From NCBI GenBank assembly GCA_026984915.1, contig JALSRG010000081.1:62001-126000 (forward strand): DNA of 64,000 nucleotides. The letters run 5' to 3'. The notes beneath the pieces are model-generated. The model did no database searches and was not told where the DNA came from. It saw nothing but the letters and a program-made list of their open reading frames with translations. The position numbers and the translations under genes are program-made. This document shows positions 42,889 to 53,010 of this stretch, piece by piece. The stretch's first letter is position 1; every line of letters starts with the position of its first letter. The DNA comes from Marinosulfonomonas sp. (GTDB lineage Bacteria > Pseudomonadota > Alphaproteobacteria > Rhodobacterales > Rhodobacteraceae).

Positions 42889-43800
42889 TCAGGTCTTCAG
42901 AAGATATGGCTTCAGGCTGTCGCGGAAAGCTTCCATGAATTCCAGGGTGATCATTGAAATCGGCGTGTGCGTCGGATGCAGCAGGGTCAGCCTGTGCGGC
43001 AAGGATGGCCGGAACGGTTTTGAGACAAGCCCTTTGCCACCACCGCAGGTCTGATAGGCCTGAGCATCCAGTTCACTGACGACAGAAACCCCAATGCCTT
43101 GTGCCACCAGCATGCATGCGGCCGTGAATTGCCGGACCTCTACCAATGAATTCAGCATGATTCCGCGTTGCTGAAAGGTTCCTTCCAGGGCGCGGAAGAA
43201 AGCGCTGTCGCGGCGAGTGTGAATCAGACCTTCATTGGCGATATCTTCGGGCCAGATTTCCGAACGAGACACAAGCGGATGTCCGACAGGAAGAATGCAG
43301 ACCGTTCGCATGTCGAGTGTTTCGCTTTGTACAGCCGGATGGCCGGAAAAACCGTCGGTTATGCCAAAATCATATTGTTCCCCGATAATCCATTCCAGAA
43401 TGCGTTCCGGGCGGTCGGGTTCCAGAGAAACGGTTACACCAGGGCGGGGTTTCAGGAAATCGGCCAGAACGCCGGGGAGATGACTGGTGGCAAAGCCCGG
43501 CAGGCAGGCTATGCGCAGGTGGCCTGCCTTGCGATCGGTAATGTCCTTGGTCAATTCCTCGATATGATGCAGGCTGTCGAGCAGACGGTCCACTTCTCCC
43601 AGCAGAAAGCGGGCCTCCTGGCTCGGAACCAGCCGGCCATCCCGCCGCTGGAACAGGTCAAAGCCGACGGTATCGCCGAAATGGCCAAGCAGGCGGCTGA
43701 CAGCAGGCTGTGAGATCTTCAGACTGGCCGCTGCGCGGGTTACAGACCCCGTGCGTGCCACAGCACGGAAGGCTTCAAGCTGGCGTAGACGAATGGTCAT
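42889..43800 (-). CDS. LysR-family transcriptional regulator
   Basis: 303 residues with the N-terminal winged helix-turn-helix (MTIRLRQLEAFRAVARTGSV ... ISQPAVSRLLGHF) and the C-terminal effector-binding domain. It is divergent from ugpB with 187 bases between, so it probably controls the ugp operon and itself. It belongs with the CysB/NocR-like group in general pattern. An inverted repeat of LysR type lies between the two genes at 43830. Confidence 0.92.
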   Translation of the reverse strand: MTIRLRQLEAFRAVARTGSVTRAAASLKISQPAVSRLLGHFGDTVGFDLFQRRDGRLVPSQEARFLLGEVDRLLDSLHHIEELTKDITDRKAGHLRIACLPGFATSHLPGVLADFLKPRPGVTVSLEPDRPERILEWIIGEQYDFGITDGFSGHPAVQSETLDMRTVCILPVGHPLVSRSEIWPEDIANEGLIHTRRDSAFFRALEGTFQQRGIMLNSLVEVRQFTAACMLVAQGIGVSVVSELDAQAYQTCGGGKGLVSKPFRPSLPHRLTLLHPTHTPISMITLEFMEAFRDSLKPYLLKT

Positions 43801-43829
43801 GCGAAATTTTATCTGATCTCAGCAGCTTC

Positions 43830-43844
43830 ATAACAAAATGTTAT
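43830..43844. promoter_or_regulatory. candidate LysR operator between the regulator and ugpB
   Basis: ATAACA-AAA-TGTTAT is a perfect inverted repeat of six bases per arm and a three-base centre. It lies 30 bases upstream of the regulator start and about 145 upstream of ugpB, and it contains the T-N11-A core typical of LysR sites. Confidence 0.55.
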
Positions 43845-43987
43845 AATCGCCGTTACAAAACTTTCAATTGAATTATGATCTTGCCCGTGATTTTGTAGCG
43901 ACAGGAAAGGGGGATACGGGCCGCGATGCGGTGCAAGTTCGCCTTTTACTGTAAACTGACAAGATAGCGATCTGGGAGGTCGAACGA

Positions 43988-45292
43988 ATGAAACATACTT
44001 TTATTGGTGCTGTTGTTGCCGGCGCAATAGCAAGCCTGAGTACAGCGGTCTATGCCGAAGTGGAGGTGCAGTGGTGGCACGCGATGGGCGGGGCCAATGG
44101 TGAGCGTGTCAACAAGATCGCAGAGGACTTCAACGCGACCCAATCGGAATACAAGATCGTTCCGGTGTACAAAGGCAATTACACAGAAACCATGACGGCA
44201 GCAATTGCCGCTTTCCGGGCACATGAACAGCCGACAATCGTGCAGGTGTTTGAAGTGGGAACGGCCACGATGATGGCTGCAAAAGGTGCGATCTACCCGG
44301 TAGAACAGTTGATGAAGGATACGGGTGAGCCATTTGACAAATCCGGTTTTCTGCCTGCCGTGATTTCCTACTATCAAACACCGGAAGGCGAGTTGCTCTC
44401 GATGCCTTTCAACAGTTCCACCCCGGTTCTGTGGTATAACAAGGACGCTTTGGACAAGGCCGGTGCTTCGGTTCCCACGACTTGGGATGAAATGAAATCC
44501 GCCTCTGAAAAGCTTGTTGCAAGTGGCATGAAATGCGGCTTTTCCTTTGGCTGGCAGAGCTGGGTGATGATTGAAAACTATTCGGCATGGCACAACCTGC
44601 CGATCGGCACCAAGGAAAACGGCTTTGCCGGTTTTGATACAGAACTGGTTTTCAACAATGATGCTGTTGAAAACCGCCTGCAGGCGGTTGCGGATTGGTC
44701 AAAGGACAATCTGTTCGTCTACGGTGGGCGCCGCGGTGACAGCCTGCCCATGTTCACCAACGGTGAATGCGGCATGTGGATGAATTCTTCGGCCTATTAC
44801 GGTTCCATCAAGGCCCAAGCGAAATTCAACTTTGGCCAGAGCATGTTGCCACTGGATACAGAGGTTGCCGACAAGCCGCAAAACTCGATCATTGGCGGCG
44901 CGACGCTTTGGGTCCTGCAAGGTAAGTCTGACGATGAATACAAAGGCGCTGCCAAGTTCCTGACCTATCTGTCTTCGCCCGAAGTACAGGCATGGTGGCA
45001 TCAGGAAACCGGCTATGTTCCGATTACAACCGCAGCCTATGAGCTTTCGAAAAGCCAGGGGTTTTATGAAAGCAATCCGGGCACGGATACCGCGATCAAG
45101 CAGCTTAGCCTGAACACGCCAACACCGAATTCCCGTGGTCTTCGTTTTGGCAGCTTCGTTCAAATCCGCGATATCATCAATGAAGAGATGGAAGCGCTTT
45201 GGGCTGGCGACAAGAACGCCAAGGAGGCGATGGACTCCGCAGTTCAGCGTGGCAACGTTCTGTTGCGCAAGTTCGAACGGTCTGTAAAATAA
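43988..45292 (+). CDS. ugpB: sn-glycerol-3-phosphate ABC transporter, binding protein
   Basis: 434 residues with a signal peptide (MKHTFIGAVVAGAIASLSTA). The mature part begins EVEVQWWHAMGGANGERVNK, and continues with VYKGNYTETMTAAIAAFRAH, QVFEVGTATMMAAKGAIYPV and PFNSSTPVLWYNKDA, which are the UgpB hallmarks. It binds glycerol-3-phosphate or its diesters in the periplasm. GGGAGG precedes the ATG. A strong hairpin lies between it and ugpA. Confidence 0.94.
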   Translation: MKHTFIGAVVAGAIASLSTAVYAEVEVQWWHAMGGANGERVNKIAEDFNATQSEYKIVPVYKGNYTETMTAAIAAFRAHEQPTIVQVFEVGTATMMAAKGAIYPVEQLMKDTGEPFDKSGFLPAVISYYQTPEGELLSMPFNSSTPVLWYNKDALDKAGASVPTTWDEMKSASEKLVASGMKCGFSFGWQSWVMIENYSAWHNLPIGTKENGFAGFDTELVFNNDAVENRLQAVADWSKDNLFVYGGRRGDSLPMFTNGECGMWMNSSAYYGSIKAQAKFNFGQSMLPLDTEVADKPQNSIIGGATLWVLQGKSDDEYKGAAKFLTYLSSPEVQAWWHQETGYVPITTAAYELSKSQGFYESNPGTDTAIKQLSLNTPTPNSRGLRFGSFVQIRDIINEEMEALWAGDKNAKEAMDSAVQRGNVLLRKFERSVK

Positions 45293-45308
45293 ATCAGCAC
45301 CACAACAG

Positions 45309-45338
45309 CCATGCCGCCGCATGTCGGCGGCATGGTTT
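45309..45338 (+). terminator. perfect 11-bp hairpin between ugpB and ugpA
   Basis: CCATGCCGCCG (45309-45319) pairs exactly with 45325-45335 around a five-base loop and is followed by TTT. It lies 16 bases after the ugpB stop. As for other binding-protein operons, it probably stabilises or partly terminates the ugpB transcript so that UgpB is made in excess. Confidence 0.78.
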
Positions 45339-45370
45339 GATGACGGACTGTTACTCAACGGAGCCTTTGT

Positions 45371-46252
45371 ATGTTGAAGCGCGTTCATTTTCCGCCTTCG
45401 ATACTGCCGTATCTGCTGGTCGCGCCGCAGGTGGCTATCACACTGATTTTCTTTATCTGGCCGGCGGCCGAGGCTCTGTATCAGTCTTTTCTGATCGAGG
45501 ACGCTTTTGGTCTCAGCACCGAATTCGTCTGGTTTGAAAATTTTGACGCGCTTTTCAAGGATCCCCAGTATACGGGGGCCTTTTTGCGCACGGCATTCTT
45601 TTCCGGCGCCGTTGCGTTCCTGTCACTGTCTCTGGCCATTGTTCTGGCGGGATTCGCCGATCGGGTGGTGCGCGGGGCAACGGTTTATCGCACGCTTCTG
45701 ATCTGGCCTTATGCCATCGCGCCTGTGCTTGCCGGGGCGCTTTGGGCCTTTATGTTCAACCCGACGCTCGGGATCATTTCTTATGCCCTCGAATTCATCA
45801 ATGTCGACTGGAATTACAAAGTGAACGGCCGGCAGGCCATGGCGCTGGTCATCATGGCCGCTGCCTGGAAACAGGTGGCGTATAATTTCCTGTTTTATCT
45901 GGCGGCAATGCAGTCCATCCCCAAATCCGTGATCGAGGCCGCTGCAATTGACGGGGCTGGGCCAATCCGCCGTTTCTGGACGATCATTTTCCCGCTGGTT
46001 TCCCCGACCACGTTCTTTTTGCTGGTGATCAATGCCGTTTACGCGTTCTTTGACACTTTTGGCATCATTGATGCAGTTACGCAGGGCGGGCCGGCCAATG
46101 CCACCACGATCCTGGTTTACAAGGTTTATAATGACGGTTTTGTCGGGCTTGATCTGGGGGGATCTGCCGCACAATCCGTTATCCTGATGGCCTTGGTCAT
46201 CGCAATGACGGTGGTCCAGTTCCGTTTCATTGAGAAAAAGGTGGAATACTGA
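45371..46252 (+). CDS. ugpA: sn-glycerol-3-phosphate ABC transporter, permease
   Basis: 293 residues with six predicted helices and the EAA loop ([22 protein letters not shown]). UgpA features include [20 protein letters not shown] and the [16 protein letters not shown] segment. It is preceded by GGAG (7 bases upstream). Its stop overlaps the ugpE start (TGATG). Confidence 0.94.
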   Translation: MLKRVHFPPSILPYLLVAPQVAITLIFFIWPAAEALYQSFLIEDAFGLSTEFVWFENFDALFKDPQYTGAFLRTAFFSGAVAFLSLSLAIVLAGFADRVVRGATVYRTLLIWPYAIAPVLAGALWAFMFNPTLGIISYALEFINVDWNYKVNGRQAMALVIMAAAWKQVAYNFLFYLAAMQSIPKSVIEAAAIDGAGPIRRFWTIIFPLVSPTTFFLLVINAVYAFFDTFGIIDAVTQGGPANATTILVYKVYNDGFVGLDLGGSAAQSVILMALVIAMTVVQFRFIEKKVEY

Positions 46253-47103
46253 TGGTTGAACATCGCCCCATCCTGACGGTCCTGACGCATCTGGTGATGC
46301 TGACCGGCATTCTGCTGATTGCCTTTCCGATCTGGATTACCTTTGTCGCGGCCAGCCATGATGCGATCCGCATGACGCAGGTGCCCTTGCCCCTGTGGCC
46401 GGGCGACCAGTTCTGGCACAACATGAAAATCACACTGTTGGGAAGCGGTCTCAGGGGCACGGAAACCACACCTGTCTGGTGGATGATGTTCAACTCTCTG
46501 GTCATGGCCTTGTCGATTGCTTTTGGCAAAATTGCCATTTCGATCATTTCCGCTTTTGCTATCGTCTATTTCCGTTTTCCCTTTCGGATGGGCTTTTTCT
46601 GGTTGATTTTCATTACCCTGATGCTGCCGGTCGAGGTGCGCATTCTGCCCACTTTTGAGGTGGTGGCCAATCTGGGTCTGCTTAACAGCTATGCCGGTTT
46701 GTCGTTGCCGCTGATTGCGTCGGCAACGGCGACATTCATGTTCCGCCAGGTGTTTCTGACAATTCCGGACGAGATGCTGGAAAGTGCCAGGATTGATGGC
46801 GCCGGGCCGATGCGGTTTTTCTGGGATATTCTGTTGCCGCTTTCGCGCACCAATATTGCAGCCCTTTTTGTCATTCTGTTCATCTACGGCTGGAACCAGT
46901 ATTTGTGGCCGCTTTTGATTACCACGGATGCGGACATGACCACGGTGGTGGTCAGCCTGAAACAGATGCTGACAGCCGCAGAAGCCACACCCGAGTGGAA
47001 TATCATCATGATGACGGCTTTGCTCGCCATGCTCCCGCCAATTCTGGTGGTGGTATTCATGCAGAAACTCTTCGTCAAAGGCCTGACGGAAACGGATAAA
47101 TAG
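46252..47103 (+). CDS. ugpE: sn-glycerol-3-phosphate ABC transporter, permease
   Basis: 283 residues, six predicted helices, EAA loop (LESARIDGAGPMRFFWDILLPL). Features such as VAASHDAIRMTQVPLPLWPG and FIYGWNQYLWPLLITTDADM are typical of UgpE. It overlaps the ugpA stop by one base and ends 9 bases before ugpC. Confidence 0.94.
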   Translation: MVEHRPILTVLTHLVMLTGILLIAFPIWITFVAASHDAIRMTQVPLPLWPGDQFWHNMKITLLGSGLRGTETTPVWWMMFNSLVMALSIAFGKIAISIISAFAIVYFRFPFRMGFFWLIFITLMLPVEVRILPTFEVVANLGLLNSYAGLSLPLIASATATFMFRQVFLTIPDEMLESARIDGAGPMRFFWDILLPLSRTNIAALFVILFIYGWNQYLWPLLITTDADMTTVVVSLKQMLTAAEATPEWNIIMMTALLAMLPPILVVVFMQKLFVKGLTETDK

Positions 47104-47112
47104 GAACAAGAA

Positions 47113-48162
47113 ATGGCGAGTCTGACACTGAAAGATCTCTACAAATCCTATGGAAATACCGAGGTGTTGCATGGCATATCCGGTGAAATCCAGGATGGTG
47201 AGTTTGTTGTGATCGTAGGGCCTTCGGGCTGTGGGAAATCTACATTGCTGCGCATGATTGCTGGCCTGGAGATCATTTCGGCCGGTGAAGTTTACATCGG
47301 TGACCGCAAGGTAAATGACCTGGAGCCGGCGGATCGCGATATCGCGATGGTTTTCCAGAATTATGCTTTGTATCCACATATGTCGGTGCGCCAGAATATG
47401 GCCTACGGGCTGAAAATTCGTGGCATCTCCAAAAAGGAAATCAATCGCCGTGTCGAGGAGGCTGCGGATATTCTGGAAATCCGCGAGTATCTGGACCGCA
47501 AGCCACGTCAGCTTTCCGGCGGGCAGCGCCAGCGGGTCGCAATGGGGCGGGCAATCGTCCGTGAGCCGGAGGTTTTCCTTTTTGATGAACCGCTGTCCAA
47601 CCTTGATGCAAAGCTTCGTGTGCAGATGCGCCTTGAAATCCGCAAGTTGCAGCAACGTTTGGGGGTGACGGCGGTATATGTAACCCATGATCAGGTGGAA
47701 GCCATGACACTTGGCGACAGGCTGATGGTGCTGAATGCGGGTTACGTTGAACAGTTTGGCACGCCGCTGGAGTTGTATGAGCGGCCGGCATCCCTGTTCG
47801 TTGCCGGGTTTATTGGCAGCCCCGCCATGAATTTTCTCGAGGCCAAGGGTCAGCCCGATGGCATGTTGCAACTGGAAAACGGGGTTGTGATTTCCGGTGC
47901 GAAATCCGAAGGCCCTGTCACCCTGGGAATGCGCCCTGAACATCTGATCGAAGATACCGAGGGGCCGATCCGAATTGAGGTTTCGGTGCTGGAGCAATTG
48001 GGCGCCAATACACTGATCCATGGCACGCTGGAAGGGACGGAGCGTGAGATGGTCGCCAGCCTTCCCGGGATTCATCAGTTGGAGCCTGGCCGGGTTCTGG
48101 GCTTTTTGATCCGTCCCGATGAACTGCACCAGTTTGACAGCAAGACAGGCAAGCGCCTTTGA
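47113..48162 (+). CDS. ugpC: sn-glycerol-3-phosphate ABC transporter, ATP-binding protein
   Basis: 349 residues of the MalK/UgpC type: Walker [14 protein letters not shown]-loop [13 protein letters not shown], signature [14 protein letters not shown], Walker [14 protein letters not shown] and switch His in [12 protein letters not shown]-terminal TOBE domain ([20 protein letters not shown]) follows. It completes ugpBAEC. A hairpin at 48174 may terminate the operon. Confidence 0.95.
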   Translation: MASLTLKDLYKSYGNTEVLHGISGEIQDGEFVVIVGPSGCGKSTLLRMIAGLEIISAGEVYIGDRKVNDLEPADRDIAMVFQNYALYPHMSVRQNMAYGLKIRGISKKEINRRVEEAADILEIREYLDRKPRQLSGGQRQRVAMGRAIVREPEVFLFDEPLSNLDAKLRVQMRLEIRKLQQRLGVTAVYVTHDQVEAMTLGDRLMVLNAGYVEQFGTPLELYERPASLFVAGFIGSPAMNFLEAKGQPDGMLQLENGVVISGAKSEGPVTLGMRPEHLIEDTEGPIRIEVSVLEQLGANTLIHGTLEGTEREMVASLPGIHQLEPGRVLGFLIRPDELHQFDSKTGKRL

Positions 48163-48173
48163 AAAGGTATGGT

Positions 48174-48192
48174 CGGCGCGGCATGTGCGCCG
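48174..48192 (+). terminator. hairpin after ugpC
   Basis: CGGCGC (48174-48179) pairs with GCGCCG (48187-48192) around a seven-base loop, 11 bases after the ugpC stop. There is no T-run, so termination is plausible but not certain. Confidence 0.4.
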
Positions 48193-48220
48193 CCGTGATC
48201 CGGCTGGTTGCCCCGCCAGA

Positions 48221-49306
48221 TCAGCGCTTCAGATAACGACGGAAGACTTGCGTCAGTGCCTTGTCTGACTGAAGCCGCGTATCGGTATCATGTATCGGGT
48301 TGTCGTCATTCGGCCAGGTCTCGTTCCACCAGGAGAATCCGATCAGGTTGGGCAGCTGTCGGCTGTAGATCAGTTTCAGGGCTGCTTTGGCCCAGGGCGC
48401 GGCCGGTTCACGCGGGTTGTGAACATCTGTGCCAAACTCGGCGATGATGACCGGCTTTTCCGCCGCCATGTGGTTCAGCCGCGCAAAGGTATTTCTGATT
48501 TCCGCGAATGCCGTCGGTTCTGTCTCAAACGGGGCCTGCATGGAATAAAGCGATATCCCCAGCCAATCAATGTAGCTGTCACCGGGATAGTATTTTTCCA
48601 TTCGGTTCCAGGATTTTGGCGGCCCGTCCGCCCAATTTACATGAAAGACCCATATGATGTTGGTCGCACCGTTTTTCCGGGAAAGATCAATGATATGTCG
48701 ATATGCAGCGGCAAAGCGTTCGGCGCCTTTGCGCCTTCCGTTCCAGCGTGCGTTCCACTGAAACCATTCTCCGTTCATTTCGGTACCGTATTCGGCCAGG
48801 ATGGGTGTTCCGAAACGCGCCGCTTCCTGCATCCAGCGCGTCAGATCCGGGTCAAAATCACCCCGCGCGATGGACTTTGTTTTATAGAGCGGGTCGGCGT
48901 GGTCCTGCTCGGGGTCAGAACGCATCATCAGGCGGACAAAGGGCGTTGCCCCGTGTTTGCGTATCCATTTGGCCGTGGTGACCGGAAACCTGCGCGAACG
49001 ATACCAGTTGTTGGAAAAATAGACCCAGTCGACGCGGCGCCCGACCAGGCGTTCATAAGCAACCACGTCATTCAGGGTCATGTCGTCTTCTTCGCCGGTT
49101 TTGCCGCCAACGTAAGCGCCGAACAGCAATGTGCCGTCTGGGGGTGTCAGGGCACGAAGGGCCTGTTTGTGCGAGACAGTTTTCGCCTGGCCGGCAAAGG
49201 CCAGAAGCAGCGAAAGAAAGCACAACACTCCCAATTTGCGTATACGTGCGCCTGTCAGGGCAAGCTGGGCGCGCTTCCCTCCAAACCCTGCCTTTTCAAT
49301 CGTCAT
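48221..49306 (-). CDS. secreted GH26-like glycoside hydrolase (beta-mannanase-like)
   Basis: 361 residues with a hydrophobic N-terminal segment (RIRKLGVLCFLSLLLAFAGQ), probably a signal peptide. The barrel has LLFGAYVGGKTGEEDD, WVYFSNNWYRSR, the acid/base Glu in EYGTEMNGEWFQWN and the nucleophile Glu in PVIIAEFGTD, as in GH26. It should cleave a beta-mannan or related glucan outside the cytoplasm. The ATG at 49306 is 1 base past the metG stop; an upstream ATG at 49357 would add 17 residues inside metG. Order suggests cotranscription with metG. Confidence 0.82.
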   Translation of the reverse strand: MTIEKAGFGGKRAQLALTGARIRKLGVLCFLSLLLAFAGQAKTVSHKQALRALTPPDGTLLFGAYVGGKTGEEDDMTLNDVVAYERLVGRRVDWVYFSNNWYRSRRFPVTTAKWIRKHGATPFVRLMMRSDPEQDHADPLYKTKSIARGDFDPDLTRWMQEAARFGTPILAEYGTEMNGEWFQWNARWNGRRKGAERFAAAYRHIIDLSRKNGATNIIWVFHVNWADGPPKSWNRMEKYYPGDSYIDWLGISLYSMQAPFETEPTAFAEIRNTFARLNHMAAEKPVIIAEFGTDVHNPREPAAPWAKAALKLIYSRQLPNLIGFSWWNETWPNDDNPIHDTDTRLQSDKALTQVFRRYLKR

Positions 49307-49307
49307 G

Positions 49308-51026
49308 CTAATCACGGCTGCCCGCGAAACGCGCCTGCCATTCTTCCCGCTGTTCATCGCTTATTTTGGCAAAGAGCACATCGGGAACGCTAAAGTTGTG
49401 ACCGGCCGGAAGCACGGAAAGCGCCTGTTCGACATTATCGGGCCAACTGTCATTTTTCGTTTGCAGTGCCTGCAGCATCTTCTCGGCGGCATCAGGAATG
49501 AAAGGGGCTGACAACACCGCATACAGGCGGATCAGATTGAGAGAGAACCGGATGATTGCCGCAGCATGATCCGGGTCTTCCTTGAACACAGTCCAAGGTG
49601 CTGCCGATTGCAAGTATTCGTTTCCGGCAACCCAGATGGCGCGTAATTCCTGCGCAGCTTTTCGGATTTCCATGCTTTCCATGAAGTTCTCATAGGCGCG
49701 GATGCGCTTCTTCAGTTCGGCAATCAGCTTGTGCTCGGCCGGGCCATATGTGCCGCCAGCCGGCACGTGTTCACCAAACTTGGCGCGGCAGAACTTGGTC
49801 ACGCGCGAGACAAAATTCCCCAGCACGTCCGCCAGATCCTTGTTGACCGAAACCTGAAAATTCTCCCAGGTAAATTCGCTGTCCGAGCTTTCAGGCGCAT
49901 GGCTGAGCAACCACCAGCGCCAATAATCGGCCGGGAGGATCGAAAGCGCCTGATCCATGAAAACACCGCGCCCCTGGCTGGTGGAGAACTGGCCGCCGTC
50001 ATAGTTCAGATAGTTGAAGGATTTGATGTAGTCGACCAGCTTCCAGGGTTCCCCCGAGCCCATGATCGTGGCCGGGAAAGACAGCGTATGAAAGGGCACA
50101 TTGTCCTTGCCCATGAATTGCACATAACGCACATCCTGTGCGCCCTTGTCCGTGCGCCACCAGCGTTGCCAGGCGCTGTCATCCAGACCATTCGCGTCGG
50201 CCCATTCTGCCGTGGCACCGATATATTCGATGGGGGCATCGAACCAGACATAAAAAACCTTGCCCTCCATACCGGGCCAGGGCTCATCCCCTTTCTTAAC
50301 CGGCACACCCCAATCAAGATCACGGGTGATGCCTCGGTCCCGAAGTCCGTCACCATCATGCAGCCATTTCTTGGCGATCGAGGTTGTGAGGACCGGCCAG
50401 TCTGACTTGCTGTCAATCCATGCATCCAGTTTGTCACGCAGCCGGGATTGGCGAAGATAGAGATGTTTCGTTTCCCGCACTTCAAGCTCGGTCGATCCTG
50501 AAATGGCACTGCGTGGCTCAATCAGGTCGGTGGGATCCAACTGTTTCGTGCAGTTTTCGCACTGGTCGCCCCGCGCTTTGTCATAGCCGCAGTTGGGGCA
50601 GGTCCCCTCGATATATCTGTCGGGCAGAAACCGTCCGTCGGCTTTTGAATAGACTTGTTTTTCCGCGACTTCCTCGATGAGTCCGTTCTCGGCAAGCTTT
50701 CCGGCAAAGTGCTGCGTCAGTTTCTTGTTTCTTTCGGATGAGGAGCGGCCAAAGAAATCAAAGGACAGCCGAAAGCCTTTGGCGATATCGGCTTGCACCT
50801 CGTGCATTTGCGCGCAGTATTCCGCTACCGGTTGACCTGCCTTGGCTGCGGCCAGTTCGGCCGGGGTGCCATGCTCATCCGTGGCGCAGATGAACATCAC
50901 TTCGTTGCCACGGGCGCGCTGGTAGCGTGCATAAAGATCGGCAGGCAACTGGCTGCCAATCAGATTTCCGAGGTGTTTGATCCCGTTGATATAGGGAATG
51001 GCCGAGGTGATTAGAATGCGTGACAT
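49308..51026 (-). CDS. metG: methionyl-tRNA synthetase
   Basis: 572 residues. It has the ATP motif HLGN ([16 protein letters not shown]), the zinc knuckle CPNC...CENC ([20 protein letters not shown]), the anticodon-side WYGWF-like region, and [11 protein letters not shown] as the KMSKS-equivalent loop, the form seen in one class of MetG. I chose the ATG at 51026, giving [15 protein letters not shown]; longer frames upstream add no conserved sequence. It charges tRNA-Met in the cytoplasm. Confidence 0.94.
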   Translation of the reverse strand: MSRILITSAIPYINGIKHLGNLIGSQLPADLYARYQRARGNEVMFICATDEHGTPAELAAAKAGQPVAEYCAQMHEVQADIAKGFRLSFDFFGRSSSERNKKLTQHFAGKLAENGLIEEVAEKQVYSKADGRFLPDRYIEGTCPNCGYDKARGDQCENCTKQLDPTDLIEPRSAISGSTELEVRETKHLYLRQSRLRDKLDAWIDSKSDWPVLTTSIAKKWLHDGDGLRDRGITRDLDWGVPVKKGDEPWPGMEGKVFYVWFDAPIEYIGATAEWADANGLDDSAWQRWWRTDKGAQDVRYVQFMGKDNVPFHTLSFPATIMGSGEPWKLVDYIKSFNYLNYDGGQFSTSQGRGVFMDQALSILPADYWRWWLLSHAPESSDSEFTWENFQVSVNKDLADVLGNFVSRVTKFCRAKFGEHVPAGGTYGPAEHKLIAELKKRIRAYENFMESMEIRKAAQELRAIWVAGNEYLQSAAPWTVFKEDPDHAAAIIRFSLNLIRLYAVLSAPFIPDAAEKMLQALQTKNDSWPDNVEQALSVLPAGHNFSVPDVLFAKISDEQREEWQARFAGSRD

Positions 51027-51088
51027 GGTTTGTTCCTGAATGATCCATGTTGCTTTACAGGATGCATGGCGGGCGTTCCAGAGCGGAT

Positions 51089-52312
51089 TTAGCGCTTGTC
51101 CCGCTGTTTGCCCAGCAGACGCCCGATCAGGAAGGATGTACGCGGTGCATAGATATATGCGGTACGCTTTTTGCGGGTCGGGCGCACGCCCATTCTCCAG
51201 AGGCCAAAGAGAATGAGTCCACCGTGGGCAAGGGCAATGAACGCGAACAGGGCCCAAGGGCCAAGGCTGCTGATCAGACCAGAGGCAACAAGCGGCGAAG
51301 CAATGGCGCCGATCGCGTAGAAAAACATCAGCGCGGCCGACAATTCTACCCGTTCGGAACTGTCGGCAAAATCATGGGCGTGTGCGCTTGAAATCGAAAA
51401 GATCGGGAAACTTGTCAGCCCAAACAGGACCGCGGCCAGCATGACGCCGTCACGCCCGGTGCCGCTGGCAGCAATCGTTGCCGCGCAGGAAAGCATTGCT
51501 GCCGCTGAAAACCAGATCAACACCCAGCGGCGGTCATATTTGTCGGCCAGCCAGCCTGCGGGATACTGTGCCAGTGCACCGCCCAGCACAAATGCTGCCA
51601 GAAAGAAGCCGATCTGGCCGGCGGGCAGGCCAACTTCCTGCCCGTAAATCGGCCCGACCATGCGAAATGCCGCGCTGGTCAACCCTGCCACTACAACCCC
51701 GGTTGCTGCCAGAGGCGAACGGCTGATAGCCAGCATCGGGCGAAGGCGCGGTGCCGCAGGTGTTTCCGGCTGTGGGGCCTTTGTCAGCGCCAGTGGCAGA
51801 AGGGATGCGCAGCACAAGATGGCGAGCAGATTATACGACACATAGCTGGCAGGTTCCAAAACGCCAATCATCAACTGTGCCAGCAATGAGCCGGACATAT
51901 CCACCATCCGGTAAGTGCCCATGGTGCGGCCCCGGATGCTGTTGGTCAGCCGGGCCTGCATCCATGCTTCGATTACAGTATAGCAGCCGGCAACGCACAA
52001 TCCTGTGGCAACACGCATGATGGCCCAGGGAACAGGGGCAATGATCAGCATATGCGCCAAGAGCCCGATGGTGCCGGCTGCAGTGAATGCGGCAAAGGCC
52101 CGGCTATGGCCAACTGTTCCCATCAGGCGCGGCGCCCACCAGCAGCCAATAAAGAACCCCAGAAAATGCGCGGACCCAAGCAAACCCACCTGCGCCTTGC
52201 TGAATCCCAGCGACAGGCCTGAAAGGGCATCCAACGGGCCAAGCCCGCCCGAGGAAAGCTGCAATAGTATGACCGAAAAAAACAGGGCCGCGAACGTTAT
52301 CGGCAAACGCAT
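51089..52312 (-). CDS. major facilitator superfamily transporter
   Basis: 407 residues with about 12 predicted helices, resembling the YcaD-type family: [20 protein letters not shown], the A-motif-like loop [16 protein letters not shown] and [19 protein letters not shown]. The substrate is not clear. It is upstream of metG on the same strand with 62 bases between. Confidence 0.85.
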   Translation of the reverse strand: MRLPITFAALFFSVILLQLSSGGLGPLDALSGLSLGFSKAQVGLLGSAHFLGFFIGCWWAPRLMGTVGHSRAFAAFTAAGTIGLLAHMLIIAPVPWAIMRVATGLCVAGCYTVIEAWMQARLTNSIRGRTMGTYRMVDMSGSLLAQLMIGVLEPASYVSYNLLAILCCASLLPLALTKAPQPETPAAPRLRPMLAISRSPLAATGVVVAGLTSAAFRMVGPIYGQEVGLPAGQIGFFLAAFVLGGALAQYPAGWLADKYDRRWVLIWFSAAAMLSCAATIAASGTGRDGVMLAAVLFGLTSFPIFSISSAHAHDFADSSERVELSAALMFFYAIGAIASPLVASGLISSLGPWALFAFIALAHGGLILFGLWRMGVRPTRKKRTAYIYAPRTSFLIGRLLGKQRDKR

Positions 52313-52401
52313 GAAGCACTCCGAGGAGGTTTTCGTTCACCTTGGCGTTCAGACGCAGCTGTGGTCTTGCCTCTTGCCGACATGGCGTGTCGGTTTTGCC
52401 G

Positions 52402-52977
52402 TTATTTTACCGCTTTGATGCGGGCCAGAATGCGAAGGTCTATCCGGTTTCCCACAATGTCGGAAAACCCGCTCGCGCCAAATTCGGAACGGTTGACGAA
52501 GCCGGTCAAAAGAATGGTCAAAAGGGAAAGGTCGTCTTTGGGGCGTCCTTTCTGTCGAAATAGCCTTGCCTGCAGTTGCATCGGCCGGGTGACTCCGCGC
52601 AAAGTGACCTTTCCTTCGATGGTTGCCCCGGCGGCTGTCGGTATGATGCGCGTACTTTGAAACAGGATCATGGGATGATTTGCGACATTCAGAACGGACC
52701 GGCCGCGCATGGCCTCGGTGGCGAAAATCAGCCCGGTTCTGGCTCTGCTTGCATTCAGAACCACGCGCACCGTGGATCTGGACAGTCTGTCAAAATCCAG
52801 TTGCAGATCGGCGCTGTTTACGGGCATTGACCCTTTTGCCGGTTGCCCGTTCAGCGTGTAGGTAAAGCGAACGCTGGATTTGTCCTGTTGCAGATCATAG
52901 GCTTCCGATGCTGCCGAAACATTCAAAGGGAATAATCCGGCGAGGCAAAGCGTGAGTATGGGCAATAGGTGTTTCAT
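52402..52977 (-). CDS. YceI-family periplasmic protein
   Basis: 191 residues with a signal peptide (MKHLLPILTLCLAGLFPLNV, cleavage after SAAS). The lipocalin-like YceI barrel is seen in YDLQQDKSSVRFTYTLNG, LQLDFDRLSRSTVRVVLNAS and VEGKVTLRGVTRPMQLQARL-type segments. YceI proteins bind isoprenoid-like lipids. It is followed on the same strand by no close gene and preceded by the DUF2268-like gene 33 bases away. Confidence 0.87.
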   Translation of the reverse strand: MKHLLPILTLCLAGLFPLNVSAASEAYDLQQDKSSVRFTYTLNGQPAKGSMPVNSADLQLDFDRLSRSTVRVVLNASRARTGLIFATEAMRGRSVLNVANHPMILFQSTRIIPTAAGATIEGKVTLRGVTRPMQLQARLFRQKGRPKDDLSLLTILLTGFVNRSEFGASGFSDIVGNRIDLRILARIKAVK

Positions 52978-53010
52978 GAATTCCCGAAATTGAACCCATA
53001 ATAACCGGTT

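Noticed and set aside
46126-48129. 667-codon minus-strand open frame opposite ugpA-E-C
   Set aside because: It is His/Gln-rich nonsense opposite three well-supported transporter genes.
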